64,000 bases of DNA from AC-32 sp963821495. GTDB lineage: Bacteria > Actinomycetota > Thermoleophilia > Gaiellales > Gaiellaceae. The position numbers and the translations under genes were made by a program. A model generated the notes under the pieces. The model made no database searches. It was not told the origin of the DNA and was given only the letters and a program-made list of their open reading frames with translations. Location: NCBI GenBank assembly GCA_963821495.1, contig CAWGEA010000003.1:2401588-2465587 (forward strand), read 5' to 3'. This document shows positions 32,781 to 42,028 of this stretch, in pieces (within the stretch, counting starts at the first letter, position 1; every line of letters starts with the position of its first letter).

Positions 32781-33224
32781 ATGCCCGAGCGCGAGGCCGC
32801 CGCGTTGCTGGGAACGAGCCACTTCCGGGTTCTGATCGGGCGCGAGGAGCTCGGCTTCTGCGAGGTCAGCCCGCTCAGCTCGGAGGTCGATCCGGAAAGC
32901 GGCGAGGAGTTCGCGCACGTGGTGCTACGCCGTGCGCTGTCGCGCGACACGACGCTCTTCGACTGGCGCCGCAACGTCGTCGACGGCAAGGCCGACCGGC
33001 GCACGGTCACGATCCAGCAGCTCGAGAGCGCAGGCGGGCGGGTCGCGAACGCGTGGAGGCTCGTGCGCGCCCGGCCCTGCCGCTGGTCAGGCCCGACCCT
33101 GAACGCGCTCGAGAGCGGCATCGCCTTCGAGGAGGTCGAGCTCGCCTTCGACGACCTCGTCTGGGTGCGGCCGCGCAAGCCGCGTGCGCGCCGAGCTTCC
33201 CGTCCCACGAGCCAAGGAGCCTGA
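32781..33224 (+). CDS. Contractile-tail tube-like protein (gp19 family), first of a pair
   Basis: The 147-residue protein has the tail-tube (T4 gp19-like, PF06841-type) pattern: SHFRVLIGREELGFCEVSPL, then a middle strand set with RRALSRDTTLFDWRRNVVDG (compare LKRGIIGSLDLYQWLNDIRNG in the next gene) and the C-terminal ESGIAFEEVELAFDDLVWV. These proteins form the inner tube of phage tails and extracellular contractile injection systems. No sheath, baseplate, spike or ATPase gene is near. Start ATG 32781 is 57 bp from divergent msrB. Confidence 0.75.
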   Translation: MPEREAAALLGTSHFRVLIGREELGFCEVSPLSSEVDPESGEEFAHVVLRRALSRDTTLFDWRRNVVDGKADRRTVTIQQLESAGGRVANAWRLVRARPCRWSGPTLNALESGIAFEEVELAFDDLVWVRPRKPRARRASRPTSQGA

Positions 33225-33226
33225 GC

Positions 33227-33679
33227 ATGGCCGTTCTCCGTGACCGCCCGTACCTGCAGTTCAACTTCCTCGTCGACCTCGGCACCGGCGACACCGACGG
33301 CCCGCGCGCCGGCTTCCAGGAGTGCAGCCAGATCGGCATGAGCGTCGACGTGATCGAGTACCGCAACGGGAACGAGAAGGAGAACTCCGTCCGCAAGATC
33401 ACGGGCCTGAACAAGGCCACGGACGTGACGCTGAAGCGCGGGATCATCGGCTCGCTCGACCTCTACCAGTGGCTGAACGACATCCGCAACGGCGACCAGA
33501 ACGCCCTGCGCACGGTTCTCATCCACCTGCAGAACGAGGACCACACACAGATCGCGCAGACGTGGAAGCTGCTGCGAGCCCGGATCGTCAAGCACGTGAG
33601 CGGCCCGCTGAACGCAAAGGGCTGCGACGTGGCGATCGAGGAGCTGACGCTCGCCTACGAGCGACTCGAGCTGGAGTGA
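33227..33679 (+). CDS. Contractile-tail tube protein (gp19 family), second of a pair
   Basis: The 150-residue protein is a clear tail-tube protein: YLQFNFLVDLG, AGFQECSQIGMSVDVIEYRN, NSVRKITGLNKATDVTLKRG, GSLDLYQWLNDIRNG and GCDVAIEELTLAYERLELE. This is the sequence type of extracellular contractile injection-system tubes. An AAGGAG lies 7 nt before the ATG. It sits 2 bp after the first tube-like gene. The two are likely one operon and may co-assemble, but the rest of an injection system is absent from this window. Confidence 0.85.
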   Translation: MAVLRDRPYLQFNFLVDLGTGDTDGPRAGFQECSQIGMSVDVIEYRNGNEKENSVRKITGLNKATDVTLKRGIIGSLDLYQWLNDIRNGDQNALRTVLIHLQNEDHTQIAQTWKLLRARIVKHVSGPLNAKGCDVAIEELTLAYERLELE

Positions 33680-34330
33680 CTAGCAGCAGGCGTCGCCGCG
33701 CCAGCTCTCGACGCCCTCGCGCGCGGCCACCACGCCGATCACCAGCGCGGCGATCGGATCGGCCCACCACCAGCCGGCGAGCGCGTTGGCCAGCAGGCCG
33801 ACGAGCAGCGCGATCGAGAGGTAGGCGCAGATCATGTTCTGTCCACCCTCGCCGACCGTTGCCGCCGAGCCGAGCGCATGACCGACCCTGCGCTTCGCCC
33901 GTGCGAGCAGCGGCATCGACAGCGCCGTGAACGCGGCCAGCCCGATCCCGACCCAGCTGACTCCGGGTTGGCGGCCACCGGCAAGGTCGCGCAAGGACTC
34001 GACCGCGACGTAGCCCGCGAGCAGGAAGTAGCTGAGCGCGATGACCTCCTGGGCACGTCGCTCGGAGGTGGCCGATCCGAGACGGGATCCCGAAAACCGC
34101 CAGACGATCGTCAGTCCGGCCGCGACCTCGATCAGGCTGTCCACGCCGAACGCGATCAGCGCGATCGAACCGGCGGCGATACCCGCGCCGACCGCGATCG
34201 CGAACTCGATCAGGTGCCAGGCATTGCCGGCCCAGGCGAGCCGACGTGCGCGCTGCTCGAGCCTCGCCCGCTCGGCCGCCGACAGCGGCACCTGCGGGCG
34301 GGGACGAGTCGTCAGTTGGAGAGTGCTCAC
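33680..34330 (-). CDS. Cation-diffusion-facilitator-like membrane protein
   Basis: The 216-residue protein starts at GTG 34330. It has about five or six membrane helices and matches the membrane domain of cation efflux (PF01545) proteins. Helix 2 carries FGVDSLIEVAAGLTIVW and the last carries WWWADPIAALVIGVVAAREG, the positions of the transport-site Asp residues. The cytoplasmic C-terminal domain of classical CDFs is missing, as in several actinobacterial homologues. The metal is not predictable. It ends in a CC tail that could bind metal. Confidence 0.8.
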   Translation of the reverse strand: MSTLQLTTRPRPQVPLSAAERARLEQRARRLAWAGNAWHLIEFAIAVGAGIAAGSIALIAFGVDSLIEVAAGLTIVWRFSGSRLGSATSERRAQEVIALSYFLLAGYVAVESLRDLAGGRQPGVSWVGIGLAAFTALSMPLLARAKRRVGHALGSAATVGEGGQNMICAYLSIALLVGLLANALAGWWWADPIAALVIGVVAAREGVESWRGDACC

Positions 34331-34381
34331 GATTGCTCTGCAGCGTAGTTGCCGCCCTGGCGGAACAACCGGCAGAGAGGC

Positions 34382-34398
34382 TGAGCCCGAAAGGCTCA
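34382..34398 (-). terminator. Hairpin downstream of icd
   Basis: TGAGCC-5 nt-GGCTCA on the + strand, 53 bp beyond the icd stop when read on the minus strand. No long T-run follows. It lies between the icd-adjacent repeat and the CDF start. Confidence 0.4.
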
Positions 34399-34418
34399 AC
34401 CGGGCTGATGGTGAGGAC

Positions 34419-34450
34419 GGCGGTACTGGGCTGGAACCAGGGACGCCCAG

Positions 34451-34453
<3 letters not shown>
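34419..34453 (-). repeat. Left copy of a 35-bp direct repeat resembling a tRNA 3' end
   Basis: The 35 bp match the segment at 39675-39709 at 31 positions in the same orientation. Read on the minus strand it looks like a degraded T-arm (CCTGG-7-nt loop-CCAGT) followed by an acceptor-like ACCGCCG, and it begins at the icd stop codon. A hairpin follows at 34382-34398. This is the layout of the 3' end of a tRNA and its terminator. It may be an old attachment-site scar. Confidence 0.45.
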
Positions 34454-35691
<1,238 letters not shown>

Positions 35692-35692
<1 letters not shown>

Positions 35693-37479
35693 TGACCTAC
35701 CGTTTGCTCGTGGGGACGAAGGAGGCTCACGCTATCGCAGCCGTCCCGGAGGACGCGTCGCGACAGATCGCGACCGTCCTGATCGAGGGCTTCGACAAGC
35801 ACTACCGGCTATTCCGCGCAACGAGCGGCCGCGCCAAGGAGCGGTTCGAGGCGGGCGCCTGGACGGAGCAGCAGCAGGCGGTTCAGGAGCGTGTTCGTTT
35901 CTACGACGAGCGCGTCCGCGAGTGCGTCGACCGGCTTCGCGGCGAGTTCGACGTCGGGGCGCTCAGCGACGAGACCTGGGGGGACGCGAAGCTCCACTAC
36001 ATCGGTCTGCTCATCGAGCACAGCCAGCCGGAGCTCGCCGAGACCTTCTTCAACTCGGTGATCACGAGGATCCTGCAGCGCACCTACTACGACAACGACT
36101 TGATCTTCGTCCGCGCGGCGATCTCGACCGAGTACATCGAGTCCGACCCGCCGATCTACCGCTGCTACTACCCGAACGTCGACGGGGAGCGGGAGTGCTT
36201 CGCGCGGCTCTTCCGCGACGTCGGCTGGAGTCGGCCGTTCGCCGACCTCGAGCGCGACCTCGACCACGTGCTGTGCGCCCTCGAGGAGCGGCCGAACGGG
36301 CCGTGGACGCACCTCGAGCCGAACCACCAGATCCAGGTGCTGAACTCGGCCTTCTACCGCAACAAGGCCGCGTACGTGTTCGGCAAGCTCATCAACGGCC
36401 ACGACGAGCTGCCCTTCGTCGTCTCCGTCCTGCGCGAGGCCGACGGCCGGCTCGAGCTGGACACGATCCTGCTCGACCCGCAGCAGATAAACGTCCTCTT
36501 CTCGCTCTCGCGCGCCTACTTCATGGTCGAGATGGAGGTGCCGTCCGGCTACGTCGAGTTCCTGCGCTCGATGACGCCGGTGCGCGCCGGCTCCGAGCTC
36601 TACACGATGCTCGGTCTCGGCAAGCAGGGAAAGACGCTCTTCTTCCGCGAGCTGCTACAGCACCTGCACCACTCGCGGGACGAGTTCGTCGAGGCGCCCG
36701 GGATCCGCGGCCAGGTGATGCTGGTCTTCACGCTGCCGTCGTACCCATACGTCTTCAAGGTGATCCGCGACGCGTTCGGGCCGGGCAAGGACACCGACCG
36801 GGCGACCGTCCGCTCGAAGTTCACGATGGTGAAGCACGTCGACCGCGTCGGGCGCCTCGCCGACACGCTCGAGTTCGTCGACCTGGCGCTGCCGCGCGAA
36901 CGCTTCTCCGCGCAGTTGCTCGAGCAGCTGCGCGAGCTGGCGCCCTCGATGGTCTCCGACGGCGAGCCGCTCGTGATCCGCCACTGCTACGTCGAGCGGC
37001 GGATGGTGCCGCTCAACCTCTACCTCGACCGCGCCTCGCCCGAGGAGCTCGAGGCGGCGGTCGTCGACTACGGCAACGCGATCCGCGACCTCGCCGCGGC
37101 GAACATCTTCCCCGGCGACATGCTCTGGCGGAACTTCGGCGTCACGAGCTACGGCCGGGTCATCTTCTACGACTACGACGAGATCGACTACCTGTGTGAC
37201 GTCAACTTCCGCCGCATCCCGACGGCGCCGGACGCGGAGTCGGAGCTGGCGGCTGAGCCCTGGTACGGCGTTCTGCGCAACGACGTCTTCCCCGAGGAGT
37301 TCGCGACCTTCCTGCTCGGCGACCCGCGTGTGCGCGACCTCTTCCTGCGCCACCACGCCGACCTGCTTGAGCCCGAGTTCTGGCAGGCCGCCCAGCGCCG
37401 GATCGAGACCGGCGAGGTGATGGACTTCTTCCCGTACCCGGAGTCGCTCCGCTTCCGTAATCGCGAAGCCGCGGGCTGA
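35692..37479 (+). CDS. aceK: Isocitrate dehydrogenase kinase/phosphatase
   Basis: The 595-residue protein aligns over its whole length with E. coli AceK from memory. Matches include FYRNKAAYVFGKLINGHDEL, FARSYFMV-type LSRAYFMVEMEVPSGYVEFL, EAPGIRGQVMLVFTLPSYPY, YVERRMVPLNLYLDRAS, AAANIFPGDMLWRNFGV and VIFYDYDEIDYL. The last two hold the catalytic Asp residues. AceK phosphorylates and dephosphorylates Icd to send isocitrate to the glyoxylate bypass. The start is TTG 35692 or GTG 35710; the frame overlaps the icd start, so regulatory DNA lies inside coding sequence. No isocitrate lyase or malate synthase is in the window. Confidence 0.95.
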
Positions 37480-37689
37480 GCCCACGGGCGCCCGACCGGC
37501 GCCTCGTACCCGCAGCCTTACGTGACGGCGAGCTCGATCGTGCCGACCGACGCGCCTGCCGCAGTCGCGCTCGCGGTGGCCGTTGCGACTGTTGGCGACC
37601 CGTCAGGACTGGCCCCGGGGGATCACTCCTGTTTGCAGACTTCTCAGCGTGGATGTGGATGACGCGGCGCCCTCGTCGTTCTAGGTTTC

Positions 37690-39069
37690 GTGGGCGTGCG
37701 TTTCAACACGATCATCGAGCCGTTCCGCATCCACTCCGTCGAGCCGCTGCGGATGACGACGGAGGAGCAGCGCCGCGCCGCGCTCGAGACGGCGCACTAC
37801 AACCTTTTCGACCTGCACGCCACCGACGTCCTCATTGATCTGCTCACCGACTCCGGCACGGGAGCGATGTCGCGTGACCAGTGGGCGGCAGTGCAGCGCG
37901 GCGACGAGAGCTACGCCGGCTCCCCTTCGTGGTTCACGTTCCTCGAGGCCGTGCGCAACCTGTTCCCGTTCGGGCACGTGATTCCGACGCACCAAGGCCG
38001 TGCCGCCGAGAGGATCCTGTTCAGCGTGATCGGCGGCCCGGGAAAGGTGATTCCAAACAACACGCACTTCGACACGACACGCGCGAACATCGAGTTCAGC
38101 GGTGCTCAGGCCGTCGACCTCGTGATCGCAGAGGCGCGCGATCCCTCGCTGCTGCACCCGTTCAAAGGGAACATGGACCTCGACGCGCTCGACTCCTTGC
38201 TCGTGGCTCGGGGCGACGACGTCCCGGCTGTCTTCATGACGATCACGAACAACTCCGGTGGCGGCCAGCCGGTGTCGCTCGAGAACTTGCGCGGCGCCCG
38301 CGCATTGTGCGACAGGCACGGCGTGCCGCTCTTCCTCGATGCGTGCCGCTTCGCCGAGAACGCCTGGTTCATCCGCAAGCGCGAGCCGGGCCAGGGCGAC
38401 CGCACGGTGACCGAGATCGTGCGCGAGATCGCGTCGCTCGCCGACGGGATGACGATGAGCGCGAAGAAGGATCCGCTCGCAAACATCGGGGGATGGCTCG
38501 CGATGAACGACGACACCCTCGCCGCGCAATGCCGCAACCTCGAGATCCTCACGGAAGGCTTTCCGACCTACGGCGGACTCGCCGGCCGGGATCTCGAGGC
38601 GATCGCCCAGGGGCTCAAGGAAGCGGTCGACCACGACTACCTGCGCTACCGCGTGCGCTCGACCGCGTACCTCGGCGAAGGCCTGCAGCGGCTGGGGATG
38701 CCGGTGGTGCAACCGTTCGGCGGTCACGCCGTCTACGTCGACGCGCGGGCGCTGCTGCCGCACGTGCCGCCGCTGGAGTACCCGGGGCAGGCAGTCGCGG
38801 TCGAGCTCTACGCCGCCGGAGGGATCCGCACCGCGGAGATCGGCACCGTGATGTTCGGACGGGCTCCCGATGGAAGCGAGAGACCAGCCGAGATGGACCT
38901 CGTGCGGCTCGCGATCCCGCGGCGCACCTACACACAGAGCCACGTCGACTACGTCATCGAGGTCTGCGCGCGCGTCATCGAGCGCGCGCCGGACCTGCGC
39001 GGCTACCGCATCACCTTCGAGCCACCGACGCTGAGGCACTTCACCGCGCGCTTCGCGCGTCTCGCCTAG
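37690..39069 (+). CDS. tnaA: Tryptophanase / tyrosine phenol-lyase family beta-eliminating lyase
   Basis: The 459-residue PLP enzyme has EPFRIHSVEPLRMTT at the N-terminus and DVLIDLLTDSGTGAMSRDQW. Then come IPTHQGRAAERILFSVIGG, TITNNSGGGQPVSLENL, DACRFAENAWFI and the PLP lysine K260 in MSAKKDP. It ends FEPPTLRHFTARFARLA, like E. coli TnaA. Tryptophanase gives indole, pyruvate and ammonia; tyrosine phenol-lyase is nearly the same, and I cannot separate them securely. The 210 bp upstream hold no gene. No tnaC-like leader or tnaB permease is seen. Start is GTG at 37690 or 37696. Confidence 0.85.
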   Translation: MGVRFNTIIEPFRIHSVEPLRMTTEEQRRAALETAHYNLFDLHATDVLIDLLTDSGTGAMSRDQWAAVQRGDESYAGSPSWFTFLEAVRNLFPFGHVIPTHQGRAAERILFSVIGGPGKVIPNNTHFDTTRANIEFSGAQAVDLVIAEARDPSLLHPFKGNMDLDALDSLLVARGDDVPAVFMTITNNSGGGQPVSLENLRGARALCDRHGVPLFLDACRFAENAWFIRKREPGQGDRTVTEIVREIASLADGMTMSAKKDPLANIGGWLAMNDDTLAAQCRNLEILTEGFPTYGGLAGRDLEAIAQGLKEAVDHDYLRYRVRSTAYLGEGLQRLGMPVVQPFGGHAVYVDARALLPHVPPLEYPGQAVAVELYAAGGIRTAEIGTVMFGRAPDGSERPAEMDLVRLAIPRRTYTQSHVDYVIEVCARVIERAPDLRGYRITFEPPTLRHFTARFARLA

Positions 39070-39128
39070 CGGCCGCGAATGCTGCCACGCCATTACCTGG
39101 GCGAGCGCGGCGTCAGGCGGAGCGTCCC

Positions 39129-39290
39129 TTGAAGCGCAAGAAAGCCGAATTCGTCCCGACTGGCGCATTCACTGGCCCGCCACCCGGGCCGGGAATCTTG
39201 TTCTCCCTGCAAATGGCGTTGCGGCAAGAGTTTGCAAGCCTAATCCGAGGCGCGCGGCAGCAGTACGAGATGCAGCTGCTCCTCGGCTGA
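39129..39290 (+). CDS. Possible short protein (53 aa), TTG start
   Basis: A frame starting at TTG 39129 (LKRKKAEFVPTGAFTGPPPG onwards, ending YEMQLLLG). It is basic at the N-terminus with a Pro/Gly patch and a helical end. It has no recognised relative and is downstream of tnaA in a stretch of declining coding quality. It may be a remnant. Confidence 0.2.
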   Translation: MKRKKAEFVPTGAFTGPPPGPGILFSLQMALRQEFASLIRGARQQYEMQLLLG

Positions 39291-39645
39291 GCGTTTCCCG
39301 CCCGCGGGCGTCACGACCTTGATCAAGCAGGCGAAGCTGAACCTGCCCATGCGGAAGATCTCGACCCTGATCCGGCGGCCCGGCTGCGTCCAGCTGCGCA
39401 AGAGCGGCGCGCGATCAGGCGGACCGTCTGCCCCGACGAGCTCAGTGATTACGATGGGGGGAAATCGTCGACTAGGCGTCGCTTGTTTCCGTCTGCCGAC
39501 TTGCGGCCTGAGCCTCGACCACCCATGCGGGAAAGTGTGGCAGTTTTTTCGAAATCCGTTGGTTAAGTCCGCCTAGACGGGCGACATTCTTGCCCACATC
39601 GACGCAGCTGCAGCGCGCGAGTGGGAGAGATGGGCAAAGAAGAGA
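39291..39645. other. Non-coding or decayed stretch after tnaA
   Basis: About 355 bp with no frame of credible coding character. A 85-codon open frame at 39319 has no start signal and no family features. The stretch leads into the tRNA-like repeat and terminator-like hairpin at 39646-39724. Confidence 0.4.
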
Positions 39646-39663
39646 CCCGCCGTTCCCGACGGG
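39646..39663 (-). terminator. Terminator-like hairpin after the tRNA-like repeat
   Basis: CCCGCCG-TTCC-CGACGGG (one mismatch). On the minus strand it is followed by TCTCTTCTTT. It lies just downstream of the tRNA-like segment 39675-39709, as a terminator follows a tRNA gene. Confidence 0.45.
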
Positions 39664-39674
39664 CCTCTGAGGTG

Positions 39675-39709
39675 GGCGGTACTGGGCGCGAACCAGTGAC
39701 CCCCAGCTA
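39675..39709 (-). repeat. Right copy of the 35-bp direct repeat, tRNA T-arm/acceptor-like
   Basis: On the minus strand this reads as a perfect 5-bp T-stem (ACTGG/CCAGT) with a 7-nt loop starting TTC, followed by ACCGCCC-A-CC, like the 3' strand of a tRNA acceptor. The D-arm and 5' acceptor are absent. It matches 34419-34453 at 31 of 35 bases. The integrase remnant at 39947-40204 lies just to its right, as expected for an attachment site. Confidence 0.5.
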
Positions 39710-39724
39710 AGACACCTGGGGGTC
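39698..39724. repeat. Perfect 9-bp inverted repeat next to the tRNA-like segment
   Basis: GACCCCCAG, 9-nt loop, CTGGGGGTC. It occupies the place of an anticodon arm relative to the T-arm-like part, but is longer than a normal anticodon stem. It could also be a recombinase-binding site. Confidence 0.4.
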
Positions 39725-39946
39725 GGTCGACTCACGTACGGCTGGGTTCGCCGCGTGACGCCCTCGCTGGGCCGCAGAAGGCGTGCGGGAAAGCATTGCC
39801 GGGGGCGCCGGTACGCCCGTCGGCGAAGCCCTTCCTGAGTGGGCCAGTTGGGAGAAACGACGCTCTCTCAAGCTTGGCCCTACCGCCCACTTTGTAAGGT
39901 CGCGAGCGGCACGCCGGCGGGAGCATCAGCACGTCTGCTACGCAAG

Positions 39947-40204
39947 TCAAGGAGCTCTAACCCGCTCACCCTTCTGCTCCTCGAAAAACCCGCTAGACGA
40001 GGCTCTTGTTGCCTCGGTTGGAACCACCAGCGGCTCCTCGGCGGCGATTGTGCCCCTTCGTGCCCATACGAGGGCCCGGTCGTAGGCCCGGAGGTGCTGC
40101 CCTGAGAGCCGCTCGCGCCGCTTCGTCGCCTGGGCGTACACCTTCAGCATGACGGCCGGAGGATCGTTGCGGAGATGCGCTTCCGGACAGTGCTGAAGCG
40201 GCCG
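39947..40204 (-). pseudogene. Tyrosine recombinase (integrase) C-terminal remnant
   Basis: The open frame reads HCPEAHLRNDPPAVMLKVYA followed by QATKRRERLSGQHLRAYD. This is the end of a phage-type integrase: the His of box II/III and the nucleophilic Tyr in LKVYAQAT are visible. A TAG at 40205-40207 cuts the frame on the N-terminal side, so about three quarters of the gene are gone. The remnant is next to the tRNA-like repeat at 39675. It marks a former integrative element. Confidence 0.65.
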
Positions 40205-40217
40205 CTACGCTGCCTTG

Positions 40218-40712
40218 GTGAGACTGGCAGTCGGGGACATGGTCGTCTACGGCTCGCACGGGGCGGGGCACGTGGCAGCCAGAGAGAGAAGAGTCATCCT
40301 CGGCAAGCGGCAAGAGGTCATCGTGCTCGCACTCGCGGGCGGGCTCTCGGTGGAGCTGCCGATGGAGCGCGCACGCGAGCTGCTGCGGCCGCTGGCCAGC
40401 GAGGCCGACATGTCCCGGGTGCAGAAGACGCTCGGCGCAGATCACGCCGCCAACAGGGATCCCTGGCTCAAGCGCCGGAGGGACTCACAGGCGAAGCTGA
40501 CAGGTGGCGATCCCATCGAGCTTGCAGAGATCATCCGTGACAGCGCGCATCGCGAGTGGACGCTGCCCGCGAAATCGCAGCTCTCTCCGGGCGAAAGGGA
40601 TCTCTTCGTGAAAGCACGCCAGCTTCTCTCGAATGAGATTGCCCTGGCGCGCGGCGTCGAGCCGGTGGAAGCGAACGCCTGGATCGACGAGCAACTCACG
40701 CGAACTGGCTGA
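40218..40712 (+). CDS. CarD-like transcription regulator
   Basis: The 164-residue protein starts at GTG 40218 (TTG 40215 also possible). It has a CarD/TRCF RNA-polymerase-interacting N-terminal domain (VRLAVGDMVVYGSHGAGHVA, then the strand-rich stretch ELPMERARELLRPLASEADM). A helical C-terminal domain follows, with WLKRRRDSQAKL and LSPGERDLFVKARQLLSNEI. CarD binds RNA polymerase beta and stabilises open promoter complexes. It is immediately followed by a hairpin. The DNA on its left is an integrase scar. Confidence 0.8.
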   Translation: MRLAVGDMVVYGSHGAGHVAARERRVILGKRQEVIVLALAGGLSVELPMERARELLRPLASEADMSRVQKTLGADHAANRDPWLKRRRDSQAKLTGGDPIELAEIIRDSAHREWTLPAKSQLSPGERDLFVKARQLLSNEIALARGVEPVEANAWIDEQLTRTG

Positions 40713-40730
40713 TCCGCCTGGGAGCGGATC
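40711..40730 (+). terminator. Hairpin directly after the CarD-like gene
   Basis: GATCCGC-6 nt-GCGGATC, a perfect 7-bp stem that includes the CarD stop codon. There is no strong T-run. It may end the CarD transcript or the convergent clpP transcript. Confidence 0.45.
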
Positions 40731-40830
40731 CCGCGCTCCAACTCCGCCATCTGCGCCACCGGGACCCCGACCGTGACTGCCCCGGCGCCGGCTCGACCAA
40801 GCCTAGCGCTCTGATTCTCGACGCGGACAC

Positions 40831-41442
40831 CTACCCAGCGGGTCGTGCATCGGACTCGAAGCGGCGCGCGAGCACCTTGTCGATGAGGCCGTACTCCACC
40901 GCTTCCTCTGCAGTCATGAAGTAGTCGCGCTCCATGTCCTTGGAGACCTTTGCGAGCGGCTGCCCGCTGTGCTCGGCGACGATCTCCTCCATCCGCCGCT
41001 TGAGCGCGATCGCCTCCCGGGCCTGGATCTCGATGTCGCTCGCCTGCCCCTCGAAGCCACCCCAGAGCTGGTGGATGAGGATCTTCGCGTTCGGGAGCGC
41101 CATCCGCTTGCCCTTTGCGCCGGCAGCAAGCAGAAGCGCGCCCAGCGACATCGCGATCCCGACCGAGATGGTCGCGATCGCCGGCTTGACGAACTTCATC
41201 GTGTCGTAGATGGCGAGGCCGGCGTAGACGGAGCCGCCCGGGCAGTTGATGTAGAGCGAGATGTCCTTGTCGGGGTCGTCCGATTCGAGATGGAGCAGTT
41301 CGGCGATCGTCAGGTTGGCGATCTCGTCGTCGATCGGTGTGCCGAGGAAGATGATCCGCTCGTTGAGGAGGCGCGAGTAGATGTCGAAGGCGCGCTCGCC
41401 GTACACGGTCTGCTCGACCACCATCGGAATCAACGGGCTCAT
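40831..41442 (-). CDS. clpP: ATP-dependent Clp protease proteolytic subunit
   Basis: The 203-residue serine peptidase has the catalytic triad S99 (SVGIAMSLGALLLAAG), H124 (ILIHQLWGGFEGQASDIEIQ) and D173. The N-terminal region ERAFDIYSRLLNERIIFLGT and LYINCPGGSV match the family. ClpP forms the tetradecameric chamber with ClpX or ClpC. Neither tig nor clpX is adjacent, unlike the usual arrangement. The cell probably has more than one clpP (inference). Confidence 0.95.
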   Translation of the reverse strand: MSPLIPMVVEQTVYGERAFDIYSRLLNERIIFLGTPIDDEIANLTIAELLHLESDDPDKDISLYINCPGGSVYAGLAIYDTMKFVKPAIATISVGIAMSLGALLLAAGAKGKRMALPNAKILIHQLWGGFEGQASDIEIQAREAIALKRRMEEIVAEHSGQPLAKVSKDMERDYFMTAEEAVEYGLIDKVLARRFESDARPAG

Positions 41443-41585
41443 TCGCTGCTCCCTGATTCTGTGCTCCCAGCTTCGCCTTTTTCGCCTTCAAGAGAACCCG
41501 CAGGCTGCGTAGTGCTCACTCTTACAGTCTGCGTGTTCTCGAGCTTCACCGGACCGACGCCCGGGAGAATCACGGCACCCCCACC

Positions 41586-41918
41586 ATGGGGAGTAGGCTC
41601 AGCCGAGTGGAGGTCGTGTTCGAGGTCGCCAGCCAGCCGTACCCGCTCGACGAGCGAGCGGCGACGCTCATGGCGGAGAACCTGAGGGTGAAGGCGGCGC
41701 ACGAGCCTGGCGCCGAAGGAGCCGCAGGAGCTCGAGCCGTCGCCGATGCGATCGAGCTCCGGCTGATCGAGGACACCGCCGAGCCGGTCACCCTGGGCGG
41801 GGATGGGGCCGAGGCCGTCTTTTTCACGCTGAGCGTCCCGAGCGGCGGCGACCGGCCGAGGGCGCTCTACGACGCCGTCAAGCGCCTGCACGACGAGCGG
41901 CATCGGCAGAAGAGCTAG
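41586..41918 (+). CDS. Hypothetical protein (110 aa)
   Basis: Not recognised. The protein is soluble with a strand (VEVVFEVASQPYPLDERAAT), helices rich in Ala/Glu and a strand FFTLSVPSGGDRPRALYDAV. A GTG at 41607 is an equally good start. It lies 110 bp before the fabF-like gene on the same strand. Confidence 0.45.
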   Translation: MGSRLSRVEVVFEVASQPYPLDERAATLMAENLRVKAAHEPGAEGAAGARAVADAIELRLIEDTAEPVTLGGDGAEAVFFTLSVPSGGDRPRALYDAVKRLHDERHRQKS

Positions 41919-42028
41919 AGGACAGCCTGCCCGTCGAATCGAGTTCCTCGGCAAAGCGCCACGAGATCGATGAGCAACTCGACCGGCTCGCCGAGCCCTG
42001 CGTCGCACCGAGATCGACGGCGGCTTCC

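Noticed and set aside
39319..39576. 85-codon plus-strand frame
   Set aside because: No ribosome-binding site, no family feature, and it lies in the decayed stretch before the tRNA-like repeat.
40731..40790. Minus-strand GGTGGCGCAGATGG..GTTGGAGCGC resembling a tRNA 5' half (D-arm)
   Set aside because: The D-loop would be 16 nt and the anticodon stem does not form. The palindrome after carD explains part of it. Too weak to call a tRNA or scar.
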